Below are positions 20,661 to 33,200 of a DNA stretch of 64,000 nt, one piece after another. The DNA is taken from contig CAIIXF020000008.1 in NCBI GenBank assembly GCA_903813345.2, positions 7,772,366 through 7,836,365 of the forward strand, given 5' to 3'. The DNA is from Owenia fusiformis. Lineage: Eukaryota > Annelida > Polychaeta > Sabellida > Oweniidae. The notes under the pieces were generated by a model, which worked only from the letters and a program-made list of their open reading frames with translations, was not told the DNA's origin and ran no database searches. The position numbers and the translations under genes were made by a program. How positions within the stretch are numbered: position 1 is the first letter of the stretch; each line of letters starts with the position of its first letter.

Positions 20661-22836
20661 CAGTTTAGGGTGTAATGTGATATGAACAGATAATACAATA
20701 ACCACATGCATAATTGCACGATGAACGCTAGATAATTTTCCTTTCTCATGATTGATATTGCTACTTAATTTAGGAAGAAATCAATTTAGTTACAACTCGC
20801 TAATTTATACGTTTTGTTACTAAGATACACCAGGGGCGTGGCCAGCTTTCAGTCAGAGGGGGGGGGGGGGGGCGATCGCCAAAAAAATCGCTTTTCAGTC
20901 AGGGGGTGTGATTGTGAAAACAAGGCAAAAAAATAAGATTTATCTTGAATTTTACAAAAAATGCAACTTCCTTCAGAATTGAGCTAGAAGATTAAAATAA
21001 AAAGCATTTTAAAGCTCTTTTCTTTCATCTCATGGTTATATTTTGGCCTTCGCCTGTGTACTCTATATGACCTACCAGACGCAACCAACCCCTCTTTAAG
21101 TGTATCTGCTTCCTCATATTGGGAAAACCATACGGCGTGCACCCTGTAAAAACTCGAGGTGTAAACATTTTTGGGATGAATCTTTTTAAACCTTACACGG
21201 TAGCCTATCTCGATAGATCTCCCTCATTACACCTGTTTGAATTGTTACATTTGACTGAACTGTATAGAAGAAATGAATTGATCAGCGTGTCCAATGAGAA
21301 AAGGCCTGGTGTTATAATTCAAATGATGAATTGGATCATAATGATATCAAAAAAACTCCTGAACTGACTGTAGGCCTAATGGTAAATGAAATAGGCCCAA
21401 CCTCTTGCTTACCAAAAGTGTGACCTGACTAGCTACCACAGAGTGCATGACCATGGAGTCATGGACTTTCAAGAAAACCCATGGAATGACAAATGGATCT
21501 AAAATTATTGTACATATTTCTTTGCTGAAAGGGCTCGACGATTAACAAGCAGCATGAGAAATAAGAAACATTTAGGCCCCTTATTTTGTATTTTGACTTT
21601 CACCATCATGGGCTTTCAAGATAGTTTTCTGTTGAAAGCCCATGCTTTCACATTACATATTTCTTTATGACATAAAATGAGAGGAAAAATATACGTATAT
21701 GCGGCTACTCATTTAAGAACATCGTTTGACCCGATCTACAACAGCTATGTTGACGGGTCACCTCCAATGCCATTCACTGACTTCACTCATCAGACGGTTC
21801 TGGTATTAGATGATCAAATATTACTGATTAATATGTTTGCACTAATAATATAACATATACATAGGGATACTATGGTAGTATATATATTATTATACCACTC
21901 TAAGTCCAATTACAGTTGTATAACATGGGTCTATAACAGCGATATACAGTGGAGAGTGGTATATCGTCATCGTATACAACTCCTCCGTATACACTCCAGC
22001 GTATACCACTGTAGAGGTGCATTCTGGGAACTAATGAATAAAAAAATCATGAAAATTTTTATGATTTGCTAGAATCAAGCCACGTCATAAATGGTTGAGA
22101 TCAACATCAGCATTATTGAGTTGGCTATGGGATATTTTTATGTTTTTTAATTGTTATGATTGTGTTCGAATCAACTGTAATTGAACTTAGAGTGGCATAA
22201 TAAGATTATATAATGGTTCATTCTGTATATCGTGCATTTTATACTCTCGTGAGAATATAATATATTCACTCGTTCGCTACGCTCACTTGTGAATATATCA
22301 TATACTCACTCGAGTATAAACACGATATACAGAAAGAACCATTATATAACCTCATATTATGTAACATATGTCATTAAATATTATTTTGAAAAATAACACT
22401 ATAAAAAGTACATAAAGGCACATGACTATTAGTGTGCAACGTTTAAAGAACGACGGCGAGTGGTGTCTATGTGAATTGAAAATGTATATTTGGCAAAACG
22501 TGTCACAGATGGCCCTCTTGTCTTTATTAATTAAATCTTCAATAATTTCAATTCATAAACAGACTGACAGGGTTGTACCATTTCTGATGTGATGTCATTC
22601 CTAATTGATTTGATTCCAAATTGTACATAGGCTACAGTAAAAAAGTCTAATGTTATTTTATCTTGAACATGTGGTCCAACCCTTTTTGACGATCTAATTA
22701 GATACTTATTGTGTGTTACCCGAAGAGTGTATTTTAAGGTATTCTTTAATTATGAGATCATATGAGCTGTTTAAGTACACTCTACAATGATGCTGTAAGC
22801 TCTATGACACAAAAGTAAGATTTGGAGTTGATAAAA
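20661..22836. other. Spacer between HhH gene and FAS1 gene
   Basis: Holds the HhH 3' region, a G-homopolymer tract near 20860 with a repeated CAGTCAGGGGG motif, and a palindromic block (22206-22349). The small open frames here (21119-21367, 21872-22072) lack protein-like character. No RNA gene seen. Confidence 0.45.
22206..22349. repeat. Palindromic hairpin element
   Basis: TTATATAATGGTTC...CTGTATATCGTG (22206-22234) is complementary to 22321-22349. The interior contains further complementary TATACTC/GAGTATA and GAATATA/TATATTC words, so almost the whole 144 bp can fold. Confidence 0.8.
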
Positions 22837-24487
22837 ATGAAGCTATATATCTGGACAATCGTTTTACTTGGGCTTGTGCTCTCGTCACTCGCCGATGAGA
22901 AACCGGTGAAAAGGAGACGGTTAAGATTGAGGAAAAAGAAGAGGACGCCATTACCAAAACTGCCCACTCCACTTCCCCTAATTGCAAAAGAGTCCATTGG
23001 ATACAAGGCGGTGGTGCATACTCTGCCTCCAATTTTTCACATGACTTTACCAGTTACTGGACAATCTGGGGAAATCGAGAAATATGCAGATATTATAAGT
23101 GCAAAAATACACGAGAAGATGCAAACAAATCCTCCAACTATTACAACAGCGAATGAAGATCTAGAAAAGTTTTATTCAACTCGTCCTGCTGCAGAATCTA
23201 AGCACGAGGAGACCCATTCGACAAAACCGAGTCCTGTTTTAGATATTACAAACGTCCCTACGATAGGACTAGATATTTCCAATATAATTAAAGCAGTGGA
23301 GGACAGGGAACGTTCTCCAATTGAAATACCCGGCTCTGACAAATCCCTCACACGAAACGGAGAATTCAATCCGCGAAAAGGATACGATGGCATACTCGAA
23401 AAGGACAATGATGACTTCCCTATAAAAGATGCAAAAGGCAACCAGCCACAACCTTATGGTATGGTGGACAGCGAAAGCTGGAACCCCAAATCGCAAAACA
23501 GAGAAGCTAGTCAGCCACAACGTTATAAAGAAATTCCTCATGAACCTCAAAGTTATGGAGAACGCATGGAATTCCTACAACATGGTCATCTTCGTCCCTA
23601 CAAACAACCACAACCACGAAGATCAGAACCACGTCATCGACCATACAACCCCCAGCCGCATAGACCAATGCATTACGAGCAACCACGTTACAACCAAGAT
23701 CCATATTTCCCAAGGTACCCAAGTTACTATCGAGGTGATCTCTACGATTTCCATCATTTTAACCATCGTGATGCGAATCCTCAAAGTGACTTGCACAATC
23801 TTAATAACCCCTGGGATGAAAAGTTAGAAGACCATCCGAGTGAACCTGACAAGGCTGAACATGTAATTCACGATGATATAAAGATTCCACGTCATGAACT
23901 TCATGTTACTAAACCTGGTCCTATTGAGGACGTTGATGAGAGACTCGACAAAATAGACGACAATACAGCACCGATCAAGCGCTTTAAGTATCGCTCCGAA
24001 CCTGTTTTTGATTCCTATTTTGACAGCCCAATGATGCCATGGGAATATAAAAGACCATATGGTTACAGACATGATAGGAGACCATACGAAAGAATGCCCC
24101 ATCATCAGCCTCGCTATAGACAGTTTGACGACTTACAGAACGATCGGCGATATAATGCAATGGAAAATGCTCGTTATAGGCCAGTACATGAAACACATAG
24201 ACAACTAGAAGAAACAAAGAGGCCATTCATAGTCCCAAGTACGTCCGAACCATACCGAACTTTAGCAATGATGAATGAATTACCTACAACAAATACTTAT
24301 AACAAGTACACAAGTTTGGCTCCGAAGATGGTGAAAGAGTCAAATCAAATTAAACGCGTCGAATCAAAGAGTTTCATATTTGGTTTACAAGGTGCAACAC
24401 CCAAAAGACTACCATCGTATAGATATGGCGATGATGATGTTAAGGCACATATGATTAATGCTGCCCCTATGTCAAACCCTACTACTT
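22837..24487 (+). CDS. FAS1 gene exon 1: signal peptide and low-complexity region
   Basis: An unusually large exon (1651 nt). Donor ACTT|GTAAGT leaves one base of a Tyr codon. It carries the whole non-FAS1 part, dense in His-Pro-Arg-Tyr between about 23560 and 23760 and acidic around 23800-23980. Confidence 0.85.
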
Positions 24488-27275
24488 GTAAGTACTTTGA
24501 AAGTTACGTATCTTGAAACTCTTACTCACCTTAACAAAAATACATTATTTCACGTAAATAGGCCTTTTTGATTCATGACATAAACTGGAAAAAGAGTTCA
24601 CGTTAGTCTGTATTGTCGATTGTTTTTGAAAAAGTACCAATCGTACGGTTACACTGGTTTTCAGATACTGGTGCCACAGTTGTTGATTTGGCTAAAAAGT
24701 TTGGAGCTTCAACATTCGCTGAGCTTCTTGATACCACTCCACTGAGGACATTGACAGGTACATGTCTCAAAAAATTCATGGAATTGGACAGTATTTTCTT
24801 TAAAAATATGAGGTTGGCTAAAATGGCGTTCACTTGTAAATAGGGAGTTCAAGCTTGCTATGTTTTTCACAACTTTAACGTGAACGGGAACTATTTAAGA
24901 GATGTATTTGTATGGGTGATTGGTCATACGTATAGGTTGGTGTTAAACTCCCTAATAACAGAATCGCTAACAGCATTGTCATCATTTATACAGGATAAGA
25001 TTGTAACCAATAACAGGTCTTCTCAGAATGGCTCAAAAAACGCAACCCTATTATTTGAAATAACTATTATGTCCCATATCATTATCATATATGTAAAAAT
25101 GGTCATTATACGTGGAGACTTCTATCCTTTTGACAATATCTGAAAGTTTTACTGTTTACGCCGATTTATTTTTCAGATTCCTTTACCGTGTTCATTCCCC
25201 CAAACTCAGCATTCACTAGCATTGCTAAGGACAACCGCACGTCTCTAGAATCCATACTGCAGTATCATATAGGTACAGAGGTAGCCTTTAGATCAGAGCT
25301 TGGGAATGAAGTCCTCATCGATACAAGGGCAGGGGTACCAGTAAGGATCAATGTCTACAAAAAAGTTAGTATGCTTGTAATTGAACAACGTTAATCAACA
25401 TTTCAACCACCAGGTCTCAATACAAAACATCATTAAGAAAGTGGCGGATCCGGCCCTTAAGTTGGGCTAAGAAAAAAAATTGGGCCTTAAAGTGGGCCTT
25501 TTTGGTCATTACTAGGCCTTCTAAGGCCTTATTTTTTAATTTCAGGCCAAATTTTAAAGAAAATGGGCCTCAAAATTTCAAAATTTGGGCCCACTTTTTG
25601 GTTTTAGGGGCCCAGAGTTTTTTTCTCTGACCGAAAATTTGGCCCCCCCCCACTTGTTGGTTTCTTGATCCGACACTGTTAAGAAACCTTTAATTACTAT
25701 GATATGAGTTTCTATTTTATTTTACAAGGTGACATCTGCATCATGTGTTCCAATCAAATACTTCGACAAGGCTATTGCAAGCGACCGTAATTCTCGGCCA
25801 TCTGCAGTTGGACATGTCCTGGATGGAGTTCTTACGATACCCTCGGGGACCATATTGGATATCGTATCATTGGGCAAGGAATTCAGCACACTTAAAAAGG
25901 CAATTGCAGTTGCTGGCATGACAGAAGCACTACTAGGTGAATGCATGAATCAGCAAGGAAATCCATTACTTTATAAGGTGTTGTGAGGGGGGGGGGCACA
26001 AACCGTTACCACAATCAGATTTCTTTTTACTCAAACTCGTAACTGAGGAAATACTTCAAATAGAAAGAAGGTTTAACAGTCTATCCAATTTGCAGTAAGG
26101 GTTGCTAAACAACTGGAGTGGAGTGTATATCTTTAACCGTTGTAACAGGTTTTCAATACTGATTTGTTGTAATCTTTGTTTTCAGGCGGACCATTCACCA
26201 TATTTGCCCCTAACAATAGGGCATTTAACAATTTGCCATACGGAGTTTTAGATGCTTTACTAAAAAATCCTTCAAAACTAAAGGGTAAGAACAAAGACTG
26301 ACATCCTACTGAAAATTTTTAACTGATATATTCTATTATTGCTTTTGAACATTTTTACTGGCAGCTCAACCATCTTTTCTTTCAGAAACTCCCATGGATA
26401 AAAATGTAATGCATATGAAATGATATGACATAGACTGTCTTATACATGTATGTATTTATTGTACGTTTCAGATGTCCTTTTATACCACATAGTAGATGGA
26501 ACTATCTGTAATGTTGGCCTGGAGAGTGGACCTCTCAAGACGTTGAACGGACACAGTGTCAATGTTGCCGTTTACTGTAAGTAATCAATGAAGACTTTAA
26601 GCATGGGATGTTTTGTAGTATTTACTTGCCCAATTGAGTATAGAGATATTAGGAAAATTTGATCCTGGAAAAAAACAATTTAGAGGCGGACTTCTTTAAT
26701 CCCAGGGGTCATCATATTACACGTTTATGTACAATTTCTCAAATAGTGCGTACCTTTAAAATATTACAGTGGTTACGTTTCAAATCAAATGATCCTTTAA
26801 TATATTATAGTCTACACTATAGACTTGTATGAAAATGACGTATATATTTTGACATTGCTGTTTTATTCTTTGCTCTTAACACTTCTGAAGTTCCATAACG
26901 GCAACGAAAACGTGATAAAAATATGTCGCACGTATATATTTGATCCTGAAATTACGGTCGTAGATGATTTGCATCAATTGTAAAAAAACATTGATCCATA
27001 TAGCGATGTGTTTGACCGCACATCCAATGCTCAAAGAATGCTCTCTTTTCCCAAAAGGTTGCATCAATTAAAAATAATCTCAAGTACCAATACGATAGGC
27101 CTACCTTAATCAAAGATATTTCATTTTAGCTGCAGCAAGGATCAACTTCAGCAATGTACTCGTAGAAGACATTGTTGCCACTAATGGCGTAATACACGCC
27201 ATCGACGCTGTGCTTATCCCTCCAGCTACCACCATTGTAGAGGAAGCCAAACCTCACCAACAACAATTCTACTAG
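22837..27275 (+). CDS. Secreted two-FAS1-domain matrix protein, complete
   Basis: Seven coding exons: 22837-24487, 24665-24757, 25177-25364, 25729-25936, 26186-26284, 26472-26576 and 27130-27275; 2490 nt, 829 aa, all phases consistent. The ATG at 22837 starts a clear signal peptide (MKLYIWTIVLLGLVLSSLA), followed by a very basic RRRLRLRKKKR stretch. Residues up to about 530 are low-complexity, rich in His, Pro, Tyr, Arg, Asp and Glu, with RPY and QPQ/PRY words. Two FAS1 domains follow: the first with TVFIPPNSAF and QYHIG, the second with TIFAPNNRAF, LLYHIVDG and the end motif GVIHAIDAVLIPP. FAS1 domains mediate cell-matrix adhesion in fasciclin, TGFBI and periostin, which have four copies; only two are present here. 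No transmembrane segment or obvious GPI signal, so it is probably secreted. The exact family member is unknown. Confidence 0.88.
24665..24757 (+). CDS. FAS1 gene exon 2: start of FAS1 domain 1
   Basis: Acceptor TTTTCAG, donor CAG|GTACAT. Encodes TVVDLAKKFGASTFAELL, the N-terminal helices of the first FAS1 domain. Confidence 0.85.
25177..25364 (+). CDS. FAS1 gene exon 3: core of FAS1 domain 1
   Basis: Acceptor TTTTTCAG, donor AAA|GTTAGT. Encodes FTVFIPPNSAF (H1-type motif), LESILQYHIG and the following beta strands. Confidence 0.88.
25441..25670 (+). repeat. GGCC-rich dispersed repeat, long copy
   Basis: Sits in the intron between FAS1 exons 3 and 4. Its alternating GGGCCT/AAGGCC words and TTGGTCATTA core match, in inverted orientation, 54000-54250. 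No coding potential. Confidence 0.75.
25729..25936 (+). CDS. FAS1 gene exon 4: end of domain 1, start of domain 2
   Basis: Acceptor TTTACAAG, donor G|GTGAAT. Encodes AVGHVLDGVLTIPSGTI, the conserved last strand of FAS1 domain 1, then FSTLKKAIAVAGM, the first helices of domain 2. Confidence 0.88.
26186..26284 (+). CDS. FAS1 gene exon 5: H1 region of domain 2
   Basis: Acceptor TTTTCAG, donor G|GTAAGA. Encodes GPFTIFAPNNRAFNNLPYGV, the classical FAS1 H1 motif. Confidence 0.9.
26472..26576 (+). CDS. FAS1 gene exon 6: YH motif of domain 2
   Basis: Acceptor GTTTCAG, donor T|GTAAGT. Encodes DVLLYHIVDGT (the YH motif linked to integrin binding in TGFBI and periostin) and LKTLNGHSVNV. Confidence 0.9.
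27130..27275 (+). CDS. FAS1 gene exon 7: end of domain 2 and stop
   Basis: Acceptor TTTTAG. Encodes NGVIHAIDAVLIPP, the H2-type end of the domain, and a short tail ending HQQQFY before TAG. No hydrophobic tail. Confidence 0.9.
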
Positions 27276-30200
27276 TATCTTGATTGCTGTCAACAAACAC
27301 TGCCTTGTCACCTGTCTCGGACTTGTTTCCTCTGTATCTAGTTGGAGAGGAGAATATCATGAATATTGCCCTGCTCCAGCATACTGGTTGCATCTACATT
27401 GCATCTGTATTTTTCCTTTTGTACTTCACCACCATTTGGATGGGGTGGTGTGTATAATTGGGAGGGGAGGAGTCACACGGAGACCTGTATTTAGACTTGT
27501 CTTTTTGCCTGAACTTGTGGAATATTGGGTAACTTGTTTGAGCAAAGAATAGATGCCTGAGTATGCTTGATGCAGTTTATTATTTTGTTTAAACTTTAAA
27601 GTACTCAATATGCAACGAATGGAGTACAATTTTACGCCCTCCTACTTTATTATCTGAACGCATAGTCTAATGCAGCAATTTGTCTCCAGGAGTATCAATA
27701 GATGGCATAAAATTAGCATAGAATAACTTTAAAAATCTCAACAAAATGATTATCACTTTATATTTTATCTTCTAACATGTTGGAACCAAACCCACGTGAT
27801 ATGACCATTGTGTGCCATCTATTGGCGTCCTCGAAGACATTGGAGCTAGCGCAGTATATTCAATTATGCTTGATGCATCAGTTGTCATGATATTTCATTC
27901 GAGCATTATCTTATCATCGTCTAATATTTAAAAAAATACAGTTGAGACAACGTTGGAATGATTATTACCGTTTTGAAATAATTCTATAAAATAGATGTCA
28001 GTAAATTCAAAATTTGTTCAATTTCTTTCTTGACAAGACGATTGTGTTTGATAAAAACAAGATGCGGGGATATTGTATGAATTCATAAAACATACACATT
28101 CTTTTGTTGAGATGGTCCCAGAGTATAGCAATCCAGAAAACAGAAGCAAACCAGTCCATCAAAAACATTCTCATATTTACCAAAAGTGACGAGGCGGTGT
28201 ACAATGTTCGTGGTATATAAAATTTCCCGATCGCACATTTACAAGATTCCCAGAGCCCTATTAAAATCTCTCTGAGTGCTTTTCTAATTGGTTAATTGAA
28301 AAATATAAACCATAAAGGCAAATGTGAAGTGGACTTAGTTGTAATCCTCGGGGGTATGGTTCCTGGTTTTCACGTTCCTTGTAAATAAAGCTATCCCAAG
28401 GAAATAATTCAAGAAAGCTCGGTTTCTATAAATGCAAATAAAAGCAAAATACGATAAATTAGCATGGAATAACGTGATCAGAAATGTAATGAATTCTCTG
28501 AATTCTAAACGCAGATACTTCAGGCTAATTTTTGATAAAAGCGGCAAAGAATAATATACTAAGGGAGACTTCTTAGCACGGGGCCCCATTTTGTACTAGT
28601 ATTTACTGCAATCTGAACGTTTGTTGAAGAGTTCAGATTTTTCAAACTTGAACTCATTTCCCGCAACATATCTTGGGTGGTATGTTCAGATTTTTTGAAC
28701 AACTTCCTTGATGTTTAACACTATTGCGTCAAGTTTGTTTGCAAAACATCACACTCACCAAATAAAAAAATAATACTGATCGGCAAACCTGTGAAACCCT
28801 AGAATCCAAATTATTTAATGGACCAACATGTACTTTGTATTTTGCAAGTTTTATGATGATTTGGCGAAATAGCTAGAATTGTGCAATTTTAGTTTTTCAA
28901 AAGCTGTCATCTTCATGGAACCATGGACAAAATGAGTGAACCGTTTTTGCCCCTTTATTCATATAAATCTGCATTTTCTATCGGGAGCGAAACGACCGTC
29001 TACATGTGTATATAGATTGCAAATAAGAGCTCTTTTGGAAAGCTGGTAAGGCTAAAGGACTTGTAAGTTGTATGCCAGTTGAATTGGTAAGAAACATCTG
29101 GCTTGCAGACTGCAGTGTTTGAATTGTCTTGCTACAGTTACAATAACTTAAGCTAATTTAACATAGATTGTTTGTGAATGTGATTTTGTTACTTTCAAAA
29201 ACGTTCCATAAGGAGTATCATTTCTCGACCTAAAATAGCCCATTAGATCTAAGTTCCACGAATGACGAACGTAGGTAATCGTTATCTATATATGATTCAA
29301 CGTCTGTACGTTCGCTCGTCATTAAGTGACGTTCGTCATTCTCCTGCATCACCAAGAGGGGGAAGTGCGAGCGCACAAAGGGCAAAATAAAATAAAATGT
29401 TATAAAGATATCAATATAGACTGTACATATATTATTTAACGTCAATATTAATCTATTCTGGTACGAATCGTTAGTTTGGTACTTATTCACCTGAAATTGG
29501 ACACTATGGTTGTAATTATGAGTGTCCCGGGGGATAGAACTCATATAATTAGAATTATATCATATTCGATGCACTTTACAATTTTCAGTCCTAAGATAAG
29601 ATTCGGATTATATTCTAGTAATCTCAGGTGTGATTTTGGCGTACACATTGTGTCCATATGTCCATATCTTATCTTGTTTATTCCGGCGAACATCTATCCT
29701 TAAATGTAAGAAGAGAATATTCTTTAAAAAACAAAACGTACAAAAATGATCACATTTAGCAAGAAATAAATCAAATCGACGCAATGTTTGCACTCTAAAT
29801 TATCAATAAATTAAAAAATCCAGGTACTGAATTCAAATTCTTAAGATAAAATGAAGGAAATATCAAGCCCATGATGATATTTTGCTGAAGGAGTGTCCAG
29901 GTGAATCCACGTACAACATCCAGGAAGAAGGATCTATCATAGGGAACTACTTGAACAACTGCGCGGATGATTGATTACCGCAGCAAGCCCTAGTAATATT
30001 CCTCCGCATTCTTGACAGATTCTCAGCGCTCACATATGTTCATGTCATCAATATCTGTATTTAGTCATACTTTGACTAATTTCATTAAATACATCCCAGG
30101 GTAAAATACTGAGAACCCTTAAAACTCCACTGTCTTGTAACATCTTACGAATTCCCTACTGACACTTGTTGTGGCAAATTTTGGTGAAGGTAGCCCTGAA

Positions 30201-33200
30201 GCAATTGCGTTGATATGTACACAATGGAATAACCTTAGTAAGAATTGAAAGAGATGATGCATAAATTTTGAAAAGAAAAGGCAATTTTCAGATAATTTTC
30301 ACGGGAAATTACACGAAATAAGCGCGGCTAAAGTTGGGTGAAGTTTTAAAAATGGAGAGCGGTCCATTCTGTTGTAAATTGCCTAGAACACCTGGTTAAA
30401 CTGAAGGCCTGATAAGCTATATCTTTCTTCACTTCTACAGCACTTATTTGCTTAATCTACTAATAGTTTATTTAATAAAGATGTTCCAGTCATGTTCCGT
30501 ATAAATCATTCCATCATTTGAGTCGGGTTGTTTCTGAGTAGAGTCGGATGTGGAGGCTACGTGGTTCATTATAAATCATAAAAACTAGCAAAATACAAAA
30601 TGAGCACCGGCCAATAAACATCAGATTCCAAAACTATGAGGGGAGGTGATACGTGTGCTTAAGTAAAGTGGCAACATTATCAAAACAATAAGTGATCATA
30701 TTTCCATATACTTGATAATCAAATTGGTTGCTATATCAATAATGAGTACGCTCTTCAAAATATGATGACAAAGCTAGCAGGTATTGACGTATTTGACTAA
30801 AATGAATTACAAATGTAAAGGTTATTCCACATATCAATTATCATAATCATAGAGAGGCACATATTTTAAAATCGGAAAACAGACACGGATGCCTAAAATT
30901 TAAAACGCATCATCGACCGAGAAAACCAGGATTTTTTAAACAAATGTAAAATGACACACTATGACATCACTTTCGAGCCTCATTTTTAAACTCTTAAACT
31001 TGTTTTTTGCTTTTTAGAACTATTTTCATTCTCCAACATATTTTTTATGTAAACAAAAATTCGTATAAATCGTATGTCGTTTCCAAGTTACGATTATCAC
31101 CAAATAGCTCAAATAGCATAGTAGAAATAACAATAGTAACAGTAATCAAAATTATTAAAAAATATATATTCAAATGATTTTTCAAATTTAGTTCTGGTTC
31201 TTTTTAAGGAAGATTTTTAAGTATGACTTGGAGAACAAGTCCCCAAAAATATGACTTCAACGTGGACACCTTGTAGTGAAGATTGTAAACCACCACGAGG
31301 AATTTTGAATCTATTGTCCTTCGATATATTAATTGATATATTAAGGTTAATGGTAAGGTCAACATAATTGATCCGATTTGAAATACGTTCTGTTGAAACT
31401 ATTTCTGATGTTATCATTTACTTTTGATGACATATCGGGAATGTCTGACCCTCGATTCACCTTTCAAATCCTACTCCACACATTTCAAAACCATTCTATT
31501 TTATCTTGGACCAGATCAGATTGTTTAAATAACTTTAAAATAGTTGTTTAGTTGAAAATTTTCGTATAATTTTGAGTGTTAAGTAATCATTTGATGCCGT
31601 ACTTATGGGTTCTATTCATCGTGATATTTGAGACGTCCAAAATGTCAGTAAATTATTGCAACTACGAAAAGATTTAGCAAGATAATGCAAACGTAGCGTG
31701 ATATTTCACGTTTGAAATTTCCATTTGGACATATCTCCAAAAATATTTTACGTTATTGTTAGGCTTTATAAACATAATTCTTAATTGTTATTTCGCATGC
31801 AAGTTTGGAGGATAAAGTATCAAAGTTCAAAGCTATTTTATACCAATTTGACTGACGTGTTATTTATTAATCGTGATCCGATGTTTTAAATCTTTATTAA
31901 TGAATTACAAGATGTGTTTTTTGTTTATGGGATTAGCGAATGTGTTTGTCATAATCCCAGATCATTGCATGGTCAAACTGTGACTTCGCTTCAAGTAATG
32001 ACGTAAGCTCATTGCAAACATCCATTTCATTATCTGGCATGTTTATATCATAATCATAATGAAAAATACCAATTAATTGTCTCATCACTCAAAATCTTTC
32101 AATAGAAGTTGAAAAGTTGAAGGCCATAAATTTATAATGTGAAATCACAAAGGGCAACATTCTGAAAACCAAACAAAAACAAGAGATGATAAGAATATCG
32201 AAGGATTTAGTAGTTTTACAGTGAATTATAAACTGTAGTGTATACATCGAAATACACGCGAAATAGTGAAGAATTCACGAGAATTAATAATTGTATGGAA
32301 ATAAAAGGAAATTTTACATGTCTGTAATTTCCTACAACATTGGTGGTGGTCGCCTACGAGGGAGATGGAGTTGAGTCTTCGTCTTCCATGCAATTCCCCA
32401 CGATCTCTGATGTTACATATATACGAGATTGGGGCTTGGATGATGGAAGCCTCTTCAAACGCAGTAAACGGATACAGTGAAGCACTCATTTACCAGATCT
32501 TCACAGAAAGAACTCCCATCAGAAATACTTGAAGACTTTCTAGCGCATGCGCATTGGCAAATTCAGAAAGTATAGAATTTTGAAGGGAAGTTTGAACCAA
32601 TCATACGTCAGTATTTTGGTACAAAGGCGATATGATCGCATTATCATATCATATGGCCATATCCAGATTTGGCTCCACACCGTCTGTAAAAATTGGTCAA
32701 AAGTTCCCCGACTGGAGTTTCCAAAATACTGCTGAGAAATCAGAAATTTTATGCAGAAAAACTTAAATCGTAACGAGAATGAAATTGGATATAACACGGA
32801 AATTGGATATTTGAGAAACACGAGTGCCAGAGCGGAATTATCATTAAAGGATACAATCCCGTGCCACAACTGTTAAAATGTTATGCTAATTGTGGTTTGT
32901 TAAAAAACAAAATGCCTTGGACAGCAAACTGGACACTTGACAGATTAACACATGGATTAAAACAAGTCAATTATTTACCTACCATACAGTTATAATTGTA
33001 AATAATTCAATACAATGCTCTAGCAACTAAATCAGAACGTTCACCACAAATATTTATGCTATTTATTCGAAAAGTAAATAAAAATCTTGGAAAAGGTATT
33101 GATAAAATAAAATCATTAGCGATTGGATTATTGTCCATGCAACTATCACGTCTGGAGGTGAAGCGAAAAGAGCAAGAAAGGGATACTTATACGTATAGAA

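Noticed and set aside
20855-20875. G-quadruplex-like G run
   Set aside because: A single homopolymer tract near a repeat; possibly a sequencing or repeat artefact and no gene context.
22822-22836. Start of the FAS1 protein at 22822
   Set aside because: The codon is TTG; the ATG at 22837 directly begins a good signal peptide.
23172-24226. Minus-strand frames across FAS1 exon 1
   Set aside because: Antisense shadows of the large coding exon.
24880-25143. 87-codon frame in the FAS1 intron
   Set aside because: Lies wholly between two phase-matched exons and has no domain signal.
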